Of a stretch of 64,000 bases of DNA, positions 1 to 10,197 are shown in pieces. The notes beneath the pieces are model-generated. The model had not been told where the DNA came from and searched no databases. It worked only from the letters and a program-made list of their open reading frames with translations. Position 1 is the stretch's first letter. Every line of letters starts with the position of its first letter. A program made the position numbers and the translations under genes. The stretch covers positions 4,960,001-5,024,000 of the forward strand of contig JAGPXD010000002.1 of the NCBI GenBank assembly GCA_020746995.1, written 5' to 3'. Source of the stretch: Plectosphaerella cucumerina. Its lineage: Eukaryota; Ascomycota; Sordariomycetes; Glomerellales; Plectosphaerellaceae.

Positions 1-142
1 CATGCATTGACGACCAACACAACTTGAACCAACCTTCAGGAGGGAACCCAAGTATCATTGTGGAATCATACAACTCATCGCTACATGTTTTACATCCTCG
101 GAGAAATGCTCTCCTGGCACAAAGTCGTACATCATGGGCCGT

Positions 143-2444
143 TCAAGCAGCCAATCCTCCCGCCATCATGTCCTCAAACCAACCCTGCAGTTCCTGATGA
201 ATTGTTCCCGAATCAGGCGTCGCCCCAATCCCCTGCATGTCTGTATGTCCAAAACCTTCAGAAACACCAGTGCCGGCACCTAGTCCAGCAAAGCCAGCAT
301 GCCCAGGCGTCCCACTGCGGACACTCGGACTTGGGCGAACCGACAAGCTCCTTCCTGGAGAAGCTGCGAGGGGCGTCCCAGCCCAGCATTCGTCGTCCAA
401 GGGGTCTCCTATATGAATAAAGAATGGATCAGATCCCCTGGGCGTCAAGGGCGATGATCCTTGGCCGAAGGTTGTCGCGTCAAGATGGCCAATGCTCTGA
501 ATTCCAGATTCGTCTTCCAAGGAAAGATGCAATTTCGACAAGGTCCCTTGGATGTCTTTCCGTAGATGCCTGGCGAGATCAAATCGTGCCTCCAGATGTC
601 TCAGCAATCGGAGGCATGCCCCAAGACTGCGGCGACTCGCTGCGTTCAAGTCTGCCCTTGGCGACTTCAGGTCAAGAATGTGGACAGGCGCCGCGGGGAC
701 AATTGCTGTGAAGCTATTCGACAAGTTAGCTGTCGTTGACTTGCCACAAGGGAGGAAGATCGCGCACAACTGCGTCGGGATAATGTCCGCCCATTCGGAA
801 GCCAAGGCCTCGTCCGCCAGGATTGCCGTCCGAGCAGCTGCCCGCCGCATCTTGGATGCGTACGAGAGGATCCCCGGAATCGACTTGCTGGCAGACCCCC
901 GAGAGAGGTAGATTTGCGGGAGATATAAGGCGTTAAGAGTGGCATCATGGAGCATGAGGGACACGGTGATGATCGGGCCCGTGTCACGGTCAGCCCGCTG
1001 GTGTCGTTGTTTCGCGTCGGGGAAAATGGCGGAAAATTCGGCTGACCAGGCGGCGAGATCCTGCTCACAGGCTGAAAGGTCTAGGTCGTTGTTCGGCGAA
1101 GACCCTGGCAGTGCCTGCTCGGGGTCATTCTGTAGAATGCGCGCTGTAATTTGGGCCAGCTTGATGTTCAGCAAGAACGAGGAAGCAGCTCGGTGACCCG
1201 GGAGATCCGGTACACTTTTGGGACTCGCGCTTGGCGACCCAGTTGCCGTGAGGGTGATGATGTCCGAAAGGTCAGGGTGAGGAACCAGCTTATGGAACCG
1301 GTACAGTCGTGACGGCTGGCGCATGACCAGGGCCACGTGAACATCTCTCGTGAGGATGCACCACCACAGCGTCTTCGTCATGACTGACTGGGGCGCTGCG
1401 CCAATGAATCTCCACGCCTCGGCCTTCTCGATAAGATGGGTGAGGCAGGCCATCCAGTACCACGCATCTCGTCCTATGCCACCTTCGTCGAACCAGACGG
1501 ATAGAAGAAGAAGGGCCTGGGCAACAGGGGCGCAGCGAGTTTCGATTTCAGCATCGTAAAGGAGCTTGACTCGTGTGTAGAGGGAGGTTCTGGCGTCCTT
1601 TTGGGATTCAAAGCCTAGCTTGAGGCAAACTGATTCGTCGACGTACTGTTGAAGGTCAGAAGAAGCCACAGGCCTGGCATCGTCAACTTACTGGGATGGC
1701 GGCGAACAGCATGGCTTGGAAGACCAGCAGGCTGAGGCATCCATCTGGAGCCTCGGCGGTGACCTGATCGGTGGCAAGGGGCAGAATATTGCCGAGGTCG
1801 AGAATCGGGTAGTAGACATGGACACCGCGGAGATACCCATGGATGACCTCGCTCATCAGGGATGAGGTGGCGGGAAAGGAGAAGGCTTCGTTAGCAGCCA
1901 GGTACTCGGCTATGCCGCGACGGGGCGGCAGGGTGACGGGGGTGATGAAATGTGGTAGTCTGTCTGGTGTGTACTCTGTCCAGCCTGGTCTCGATGAATC
2001 GGGGCTCGTCGGTAATATGGCAGACCAGGTGATGGCGGGTTCGGTGTCTTCGTGGACATGTGCGGTGATGCTCATCTCTGCGGCATGCCGGAGCTGCTCG
2101 GCCTGGTCTTCCGGCATCCAGACCTCACCGTCATCCCCCGCTTCGACAAAGACATCTTCGACAATGGGATCATCGACCATCACATCGATGGAATCTGTAG
2201 GTTCCGTGGTCGCGTCCTCCGTCCTGGAAGTCTCCGACGGTCTGCGACCTCGTCTTGACCGGGGCACTGCGCATTCGAGCCCATCGAGGCGACAGTTCGT
2301 ACAGGGAGGGCCGTCAGAGGCGACACTGCACCGGACCTTCCGGGACCGACAGGTACCGCATGCGATCGAGGCTCTGGACTTCCTGACGCCTCGGGAGGTC
2401 GTCCTCGACGCTGGCGGCCCTGAAGATGTCTTCGCACCGGTCAT
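143..2444 (-). CDS. Zn2Cys6 fungal transcription factor (cluster regulator 1)
   Basis: Probable nuclear DNA-binding regulator of about 751 aa. The N-terminus has a binuclear zinc cluster with Cys at residues 29, 32, 39, 48, 51 and 58 (CxxCx6C...CxxCx6C), preceded by a basic stretch and followed by RRGRRP. The rest resembles the helical fungal regulatory middle domain, with a Gly/Ser/Pro-rich tail. There is one intron, 1646-1691 (46 nt, donor GTAAGT, branch CTGAC, acceptor CAACAG), and both exons join in phase 0. It is the last gene on the left flank of the carboxylase/AtuA block, transcribed in the same direction as the two carboxylase genes. A role in their regulation is inferred from position only; the ligand and target site are unknown. 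Confidence 0.85.
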
Positions 2445-2827
2445 GGTGACTGATTCGATGAATGTCGGACAGCGCGGCTGAGCATTTGAGGACGCCCATC
2501 CCCAACGTCAGACGGATGTGGTGACGGAGCTCGGTTGAGGTTTCACTGCCAGTGGATGGCATGTGTCCGAGAGGGCTGATAGATGGATACAAAAGGATGG
2601 GTGACATATTCGCGGCAGGCGCTGTACCCCTCTACTGTGCTCCTCGGACAGGGGGCCCCTGCCACTTTCACGACGCGTCCCCGCACCTGCAGCGGGGAGA
2701 TGGTGGACTCTGGGGAAAGCTGGAAGCTGCGGATGCACGATTAGTCATCGCTCAAGCTTGTCGAAAAGAGGAAAACTGAACGTGCCTCGGTCCAAATTTC
2801 ATCTCCTCTCACCTCACCCTTCACCCC
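2445..2827. other. Intergenic: regulator 1 promoter and carboxylase alpha 3' flank
   Basis: 383 bp without a supportable gene. It must hold the promoter of the regulator on its left and the 3' end of the carboxylase alpha gene on its right. Two CCTCGG cores are visible, but neither matches the longer GCCGAGGT motif found in the other cluster promoters. Confidence 0.6.
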
Positions 2828-5412
2828 TCACTCCTTCGCTTCACCTTCCACCGGTGTGACCTCGCACATAACGACGCCCTCGCTGATCTTGGCCTCCGCC
2901 TGCACGTGCATCTTCACGACGCCTGCCGCCTCGGCATTGATGCGAATCTCCGTCTTCATGCTCTCCATCACCAGCAGGCCGTCGCCCGGTTTGACGGTGC
3001 TCCCATCCGCGGCCAGGATCTGGAGGATGTGACAGGGCATCGGCGACAGATACTTCCGCTTCGCGTCTGGAACGATATCAGTCAACCTGCTCGCGACGCG
3101 CATGTAAGATTTGAACTTACCTCCACCCATGGTGCCGTCTCGCCCCCTCTCGTCGAATTTGCCCGCCCAGCTTAGGGCGTTTCGCAGGATGAAGGTAGCT
3201 GGGCCTCCCATGTGCACCGACGACACGGCAATTTCTCGCTTGTCGTCGTCCGAAGCCACCTCGGCTACTCTGAAGATGAAGCTGCCTTCATCCATCCGCA
3301 GGCAGATCATGCGGTCGCTTTCCTTGTACACTGGCCCGGTCGCGCCACGCTGAACGAGCTTCGCGACGTGTTGCCTTGATGGCTTGGCCTTGATAGCATG
3401 GTAGAAGCGCCTCGTCAGCGGCCCGCCCTGCTTGTTGAAGAAGACCTTGCTCTCGGCTGCCGTCACGGGCGTCTCGTCTTCCACTTTTGACACCTCGTAG
3501 TGATCGGGACCGCTGCGGGACACAACCAGGGTGCTGGAAGCCTCGTGGCCAAGCAGGTCGAGGCGGCACGTTACAAAGGTCCGCGTTCCCGTGTCTCTGT
3601 CCCTGTGCTGGTTTCGGAACCCAAGGGGGATGCTAGCGAATGCTTGCCGTTGTGCGCTCGGCGCCTCGGGCAGCTGATCGAAAAGGAGCGCCGCCATCAT
3701 CATCGGGCCCTCGACATGGTCCGGGTCGACTGCGGCCAGGAGACGCGGGTTTCGGTCGATGAACGCTGTTGTGTAGTCGACGTTGTTCAGGCTGCACATG
3801 ATTCGCTGCAAGAAGATCTGGTTCGTGATGACGCCCAGACACGTCGTTTGTTTGAGGGCGAAGATGATCTTCGACACGGCTTCGCCTCGTGTCGGCGCCC
3901 AAGCGATGATCTTACAAATCATGGAGTCGAAGTGCACTGATATCTTCGATCCAGATTGAATGCCGGTTTCGAAGCGCAGGTGTTTCCAGCCCGTCTCCGA
4001 CTCCTTGGGCAGTTCGAACACGGACATGGTTCCGGTGCAGGGGAGGAAGTCGTTGAAAGGGTTCTCGGCGCATAGGCGGACCTCGACGGCGTGGCCCTGC
4101 TGCCGGATCGTCTTGAGCTCGGGGAGGGACGCCAGCTTGCCGCCTGCAGCGACGAAGATTTGCAGTGCGACAATGTCGACGCCGACGACCTCTTCGGTAA
4201 TGGGGTGCTCGACCTGGATGCGAGTGTTGACCTCGAGGAAGTAGAACTTCTTCTGCTCAATGTCCTGGACAGGTCAGACGGTGAACACAGTCGCACTCTA
4301 CAATCCGACAGTACTCACTACGATGAACTCGACGGTTCCGGCGGACTCGTATTTCAACAGCCGGGCGATCTCCAAAGCGCAGTCTGACATCTCCTGGCGC
4401 ATCGAGGATGACAACCACATGGATGGAGACTCCTCAACGATCTTCTGGTGGCGCCGCTGGATCGAACATTCGCGATCGAGGAGGCTGATGAAGGTCTCGC
4501 CGTCACCAAAGACCTGCATCTCGATGTGTTTGCCGCTCTCGATGTACTTTTCGATCAGGCAGTGTCCCGAACCGAAGGAGCGCTCCGCTTCCGAGGTGCA
4601 TCTGAGGAGGGCCTCTTTGAACCTGGAGAAAAGTCAGATCCCTCATCTGTAGGGTGTTCAGCAGACATACTCGGACTTCTCCCGCACGATGCGCATGCCC
4701 TTGCCTCCTCCACCAGCGCTGGCCTTGATGAGCACCGGATAGCCGATCTTCTCGGCCTCTGCTTCCAGGTCCGCGGGATCCTGGTCTCTTCCTGCGTACC
4801 CCGGGATCAAAGGGACGGAGGAGTTCTTGCTGAGATACTCTTTCGCGTCGCGCTGGGAAGAATGTGTCAGGACGTTTTCGCGCAGGAGACTCTAGCTTCA
4901 TACCTTGTCTCCAAGCTGTGAGATGGATTCCGGAGATGATCCGATGAAGCGGATGCCTGCTGCGGCCACCGCTGCTGCAAAGGACGCATTCTCAGACAGA
5001 TAACCGTAGCCTGGGCTGGTCAGGTGGGCGATTGCCAATGAGGACTCGAAGACGGACCTGGATGAATAGCGTCTACTTTCGCCGATTTGGCCACCTCGAT
5101 CAGTGCCTTGATGTTTTGGTAGGGTTGCGCGTCCGCAGGACCGATGCAGATGGCTTCGTCGGCTTGTTGGACGTGCAGCGAGTCTTGGTCTCTGTCGATG
5201 GTCAGCGTGGGCGACAACGTCGAAGATTTGGAACCTTACTCATCTGCAAATACGGCAATAGTTGTGATGAAGAGCAGTTTGCATGTCCTGATGACCCTGC
5301 ACGCGATCTCCCCGCGATTGGCAATGAGGACGCGGCCGAGCACCGGGCTACCGTCGGGGCGGAGGACCGGTGGCGCGACGAAAATGGGCAGCTTTTCGGG
5401 CAGCGGCTGCAT
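2828..5412 (-). CDS. Acyl-CoA carboxylase alpha subunit (biotin carboxylase + BCCP; MCC/GCC-like)
   Basis: ATP-dependent carboxylation of biotin, feeding a beta carboxyltransferase. Exons (minus): 5412-5240, 5191-5058, 5010-4904, 4852-4671, 4622-4319, 4264-3121, 3066-2828; all join in phase, giving about 760 aa. Visible landmarks are the biotin-carboxylase start RVLIANRGEIACRV, the ATP-grasp glycine loop ASAGGGGKGMRI, the ATP-grasp core FYFLEVNTRIQVEHP, and a C-terminal biotin carrier with MESMKTE (biotinyl Lys near residue 719). The last intron (3067-3120, 54 nt) is a multiple of three and could be missed. The first ATG in frame is 5412; the frame stays open upstream to at least 5562 without ATG, so no mitochondrial presequence is encoded from an AUG. 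The downstream neighbour on the same strand is the beta subunit. Substrate could be methylcrotonyl-, geranyl- or another branched acyl-CoA. Confidence 0.9.
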
Positions 5413-5905
5413 TTTTGCGGGAGATATACAGCGCTCGAATGGATTGTGAAAAAGACAAGGTCGGCTGTTGCTGGTGAAGGGAAGCCTGGCGGCGATGACA
5501 ATTGACGGGTCGAGCCTGAGGGCAAATGATTGCCGAGGTGGCGCAGGGGGACTTTGGCACACCCCACGATTGATCGACCAGGTAGCAGAAGCAGGTCGGG
5601 CTCTATTGCGAAGAAAGAAACATAATGGATCGGAGGAAAGTATTCCTCGCCAGTTTTCACCGATATGAAGCTACAAAGCCATTGTGGGCTTTGTCGTCTC
5701 CTCCCTCAACTCGCAGGTTGATAGCCGAGGTAAACCAACAACGGACTGGAGAAGCATCACCAAACGCATTCCGGACTTGATCCTATCGGGAGGAAGTGAG
5801 AATATAGCGATTTTGGCTTTCTGGTATTCCATGGCTGCCTCAAATCAGAACTTTATGTAGACAGGTTATCGTGCGACTGGCCATGATGCCTCCGGCCATC
5901 GCGCC
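5413..5905. promoter_or_regulatory. Carboxylase alpha promoter / beta 3' flank
   Basis: 493 bp between the tandem carboxylase genes. GCCGAGGT occurs at 5532-5539, and the longer ATAGCCGAGGT at 5721-5731. The longer form recurs, inverted, in the beta/AtuA divergent promoter. No coding region is supported apart from the open non-ATG frame just upstream of alpha. Confidence 0.45.
5721..5731 (+). promoter_or_regulatory. Candidate cluster motif ATAGCCGAGGT (copy 1)
   Basis: This 11-mer lies about 310 bp upstream of the alpha ATG. The identical sequence is found on the other strand at 7876-7886 between beta and the AtuA-like gene. A shorter GCCGAGGT copy lies at 5532-5539. The CGAGG core could suit a Zn2Cys6 regulator, but no inverted CGG pair is seen, so the assignment is inference. 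Confidence 0.35.
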
Positions 5906-7710
5906 TCAGATCCTCGACACCCCCCTCATCCCCGGGTTTCCCTCCCCGGGCCGGTTGTCGCATATCTCAAGACACATCCCCAACACATCCCCCGTATCCC
6001 TTGGGTCGATGACTCCATCGTCCAAGCACCACGCCGAAGTCGTATACGCCTCGCTCTCCCGCTCAACTTGACCCCTGAGCCCCTCCGTTGTCTTGCCGAG
6101 CCGGGCTTCGTCAACAGGCCTGCCAGACTTGGCCGCTGCCTCCCTCGCAATCATGTCCATGACGCCCGCAAGCTGCTCGGGCCCCATGACGGAACACTTG
6201 CTATGCGGCCACGAGAAGAGGAAGCGCGGAGCGTAAGCCCGCCCGCACATGGCGTAGTTGCCAGCACCATAGGACGCACCGCATATCACCGACACATGCG
6301 GCACTGTCGACCTCGACACGGCGTCGATCATGAGCGAGCCCGCCTTGATGATGCCTCCCGTCTCTGCCCGCGCGCCGACCATGAAGCCAGTCACGTTGTG
6401 TAGGAACACGAGCGGCGTGCCCGCCTCGTTGGCCAGGCGGATGAAGTGCGTGGCCTTTTGCGCCTCAGGGATCATGATGACAGGTCGCTGATTGCCAATG
6501 ATGCCGGCGAGCCGTCCGTGGATATGTGCCCACGCGCAGAGCATGCCGTCGCCGTAGGTCGGCTTGAACCCTTGGAACCGCCCGTCGTCCACGAGACGTG
6601 CCACGACTTCGCGCATGTCCATCGGCTGTCGGATGCTGACTGGGACCACGCTCAAGATATCCGCCGGGTCGTATAGGGGAGGCCGTGCCGCAACTTGGCT
6701 CTCACGCCGATGCTGCTTAGGTAGCGTGAGGACCCAACTCCTCGCCAGGCGACAGGCCTCGAACTCGTCCGCCGCGAAAGCGTCGCCCACACCGCTGACG
6801 GACGTGTGCATCTCCGCACCCCCGAGAGCCTCGGCCGTCGTCACTTCGCCCGTGGCCATGTAAACCAGCGGCGGACCGCCCAGAAAGACCTGGGCCTGCT
6901 CCCTGACAAAGATGCTGTAGCTCGACATACCGGGTTGGTACGCGCCGCCGGCGGTGCTGCTACCGAATACGACAGTGCAGGTCGGTGCACCTTCTGCTGA
7001 CCGCCGCGCGATGTCGCGGAATTGCCGTCCGCCATCGTGGAAAACTTTGAACTGCTGCGGCAGGTTTGCGCCCGCGGACTGATTGAGCGAGATGCTCGGC
7101 AGGCCGTTTTGCAGCGCGATGTCGCTGAGCCGGAGCTGCTTCTTGACCGTCATCTCGTTGGCGGCGCCGCTGTCAAGCGTGGGGATGTTGCCTCCGATGA
7201 CGACCATTTGACCACTTTGGTGAATCAGCTTGAGTTGGGAAAGACGAAAAGTGATGAAGTGAACTTACTGAACGAGGCCGATGCCTGCGAGAGAGCTGGC
7301 GCTTGGGCTGGAGTGTTTGATCTCATAGCCGGCAGACGGCATCAGCTCAAGGAAGGGGGAGTTGTCGTCGAGGATGAGAGAGACGCGGTCTCGGACTAGA
7401 TGGAAGGACGTCAGATATCAGGGAGCTCAGACTTCAGATGTTCGGATCGATCTCACCTGAAAGCATGCCGCGGGCATGATGGCGTCTGCATTCGGGCAGG
7501 TCAGCGATAAGTCGCATCGTCATTGAACCCGTAGAATCAATCGCACTCAACATGTTTGACAGGGCCTTCCTGGGCCGACCAATCCATGACGGCCTGCCAT
7601 TTCTCAATCAGAGGGTCCCATTCCTTGGCGTTCTTCTTCGCCGACTCGTCCGACGGAGAGATCTTGGTGGTGTACCGAGGGAACACGCCAGGTCTGGATG
7701 CGCTGGTCAT
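5906..7710 (-). CDS. Acyl-CoA carboxylase beta subunit (carboxyltransferase; MCC/GCC-like)
   Basis: Transfers CO2 from carboxybiotin to the gamma carbon of a branched enoyl-CoA. Exons (minus): 7710-7547, 7485-7457 (29 nt), 7395-7269, 7214-5906; joined length 542 aa, close to the usual ~560. The N-terminus contains the family motif around RHHARGMLSVRDRVSLILD, then HGQMVVIGGN, FVREQAQVFLGGPPLV, and the C-terminal carboxyltransferase signature ASYGAGNYAMCGRAY. It ends in SRI, an allowed peroxisomal PTS1 variant; the N-terminus is not clearly a mitochondrial presequence. The gene is divergent from the AtuA-like gene across 391 bp and tandem with alpha. Canonical MCC is a mitochondrial leucine-breakdown enzyme; the AtuA neighbour favours an isoprenoid acyl-CoA substrate here, which is inference. 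Confidence 0.9.
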
Positions 7711-8101
7711 TGTTGAGATGGTCTCTCTTGTCCTCGACGAAATACCGCTTTGCTGATAGGAAGTAATTCCCGGAGATTTGCTGGCCCTGGTGAGGTCAAG
7801 TTCCGACCGAGTGCCAGTGAGGTTGGAGGCGATTGAAGCTGGAGGCGCTGACCTGACAGCGCCTGGGAGTCCTGGACCTCGGCTATTTCAGTTAGGTGCC
7901 ACGCCTCTCCTCACCTCACACCTCCTCCACCAACTGACAGGCCTCATGCAGTTGAAACGAGGACCAATATACAGCAATTTGAGCAGGGCTCTTTCTCAAA
8001 GCTTTCAGGAAACAATCGCCATTCTTTAATCTTTGGGCACGTGCTATCTCTGCGCCACCTCCTCCCAGAACATCACCATCCGCAGTCTTGCCGGCGTCAA
8101 C
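7711..8101. promoter_or_regulatory. Divergent promoter of carboxylase beta and AtuA-like gene
   Basis: The 391 bp between the two start codons must drive both genes. It contains ACCTCGGCTAT at 7876-7886 (inverse of the motif upstream of alpha), a CCAAT box near 7963 and a CACGTG palindrome near 8038. No ORF of interest is present. Confidence 0.55.
7876..7886 (-). promoter_or_regulatory. Candidate cluster motif ATAGCCGAGGT (copy 2)
   Basis: Reads ACCTCGGCTAT on the plus strand, identical in reverse to 5721-5731. It sits near the middle of the divergent promoter, so it could serve both genes. The function is inferred from its recurrence in two promoters of one gene block. Confidence 0.35.
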
Positions 8102-10190
8102 ATGGCACACCACGTCAGGATTGGATGCTACAGGTCAGTTCGGCCACATTTTGATGCTTCATCTTGCTCATAATTCCTCACCAGCGCATTTTGGGGCGAC
8201 AGCGCCAGTGCCAGCCGGCAATTGGTCGAGGCTGAAGACGCAAAGCTCGACTACCTCGTGGGGGACTACCTAGCAGGCAAGTGCTTAATCCACTGCCTAA
8301 ATACATGTACTGATACTGACGCCTTGAAAGAAGTCACAATGGGTCTTTTGGCTCGAGCATCTCGATCCGGCAAATCAAAGGGACCAAGACCCCCAGGATA
8401 CATCAAGGAGTTCCTCACTCTTGTCCTGAAGCCTCTCCTTCAGACCATCCTCGACAAAAACATCAAAGTCATCACCAATGCCGGCGGCCTAGACCCAGTC
8501 GGCCTTAAAGAGCTCATCGAAGCCTTTGCGGTCGAGGCAGGAGAGTCTCGTCGCGTCAAAGTTGCCGCCGTCTACGGAGACGACGTCCTCCTCCAGAAAG
8601 ACAAGCTTCACCAGGCCGGCGCCATCACCCCATTCGACCCTCTCAACGGCGCGGGCCCAGGCGAGGATCTTGTCAGCCAAGGCGATGAGCTGCTAAGTTT
8701 GAACGCCTATCTCGGCGCAGAACCCATCGCCAAGGCCCTTGCAGACGGCGCCAACATCATCGTCACTGGCCGATGCGTCGACAGCGCCTCCATCGTGGGC
8801 CCCCTCGCATTCGAGTACAGATGGGACTTCAACCGGTTCGACGACCCCGCGACTCTCGACCGCCTTGCTGCCGCATCACTGGCAGGCCATATTCTCGAAT
8901 GCGGCGCTCAAACGACGGGCGGCAACTTCACAGATTGGGAGTTGTCCGCGGGCAGTGGCCACGGCGGCTGGGCGAACATGGGCTACCCCATCGCCACCTT
9001 CGACGGTACCGGGGCCTTCACAATCTCCAAGCCGAAGAACACCGGTGGCCTCGTGACCAGACATACCGTCGCAGAGCAGATGCTCTACGAAGTTCTTGAC
9101 CCGGAGAACTACATCCTCCCAGACGTCGTGCTCGACCTGAGCAGGGTCACCCTGGAGCAGGCGGCGACGGATGTTGTGCGCGTCTCGGGCGCCAGGGGAA
9201 AGCCGCCGACAGAGTATCTCAAGTGCACAGCCGTGCGGCAGAATGGATACCGGGTGACGGCCGACATGTTGGTGTTCGGAGCTGACGCCGGAAGGAAAGG
9301 CACGGTCCTCGGCGAAGCCATCATTCGACGATGTCGGGACGTGGCCGAGGGCGAGCTCAGTCGGGCCGGCAAGCCGGCGGATCTGACTTTGCTTGAGCCG
9401 GAGATCATCATCGTTGGTGCTGAGCACTCCGTGCCAGCAGCTGTCGCAAACAGGACGTCCCGCGAGGTCGTGCTCCGCGTCACGGCAAAGCATCCCCGAC
9501 CGGATGTTCTCTCCATCCTGGCCCGGGAGGTCGCCTCATTCGCCACGAGCAGTGCACCGGGCCTGGCAATTTTCAGTGCCGGGAGGCCAAAGGTGTCCCC
9601 GAACTTTTCAGCATCCAGTCTGTTGCTCCGCCGGGAGGGAGTGACGCCCATGGTGCAAGTCGGCACAGGCAAACCGAGACCCATCCCGCTGGCGACGAGA
9701 GGCTGCGGAAAGATTGCATCTTCGTCCAGCGCATTGGCCGTTCGGTGCTCGGAAAGCAAACCGCCGTTGGCACAGCCTGGATCGCGAGGTTCGGTCCGTC
9801 TACTCGACATTGCCGTGGGCCGCTCAGGCGACAAGGGCGACTCGTCCAATATCGCCATCATCGCGCGAGACCCGACATACTACCCCTACATCCGGTCTCA
9901 AGTCACCCCCGATGTCATGCGGGCGACGATGCAGCACGTACTCAAACCCGACAGCATCGTCACGCGATACGACGTGCCCGGCATCTCGGCTGTCAACTTT
10001 GTCTTGACGAAGAGTCTCGGCGGAGGTGGTCTCGACAGCCTCACTCTCGACAGGTAGGTCCACGATGCCAAGGATATGACCTATTGGACTGACATAAACT
10101 CGCAGACAGGGAAAAGGCTACGCCCAAATCTGCCTTGCCTCGATCTTCGTCGACGTCCCGGCGCATGTGGCAGCCGACTCGAAGCTGTGA
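8102..10190 (+). CDS. AtuA-like protein (DUF1446 + C-terminal AtuA domain), putatively peroxisomal
   Basis: Member of the acyclic terpene utilisation AtuA family; the bacterial homologue is required for citronellol/geraniol growth but its reaction is not established. Exons: 8102-8133, 8185-8276, 8331-10053, 10106-10190; 643 aa. The N-terminus reads as RIGCYSAFWGDS, then LDYLVGDYLAEVTMGLLA, NAGGLDPVGL and VTGRCVDSASIVGPLAFE, all typical of DUF1446. The C-terminal domain has GRSGDKGDSSNIA, NFVLTKSLGGGG and LDRQGKGYA. Intron 2 (8277-8330) has a GC donor in the context CAG|GCAAGT; using it gives the expected LAEVTM. The last small exon supplies a C-terminal SKL, a textbook PTS1. Stopping at the read-through TAG at 10054 would lose both this signal and conserved residues. 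The stop lies 7 bp from the convergent regulator 2. Confidence 0.9.
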
Positions 10191-10197
10191 CGCAAGT

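Noticed and set aside
58..420. 120-codon plus-strand open frame over the 3' part of the left regulator
   Set aside because: It overlaps the zinc-cluster gene on the opposite strand, has no motif, and such shadows are expected in GC-rich coding DNA.
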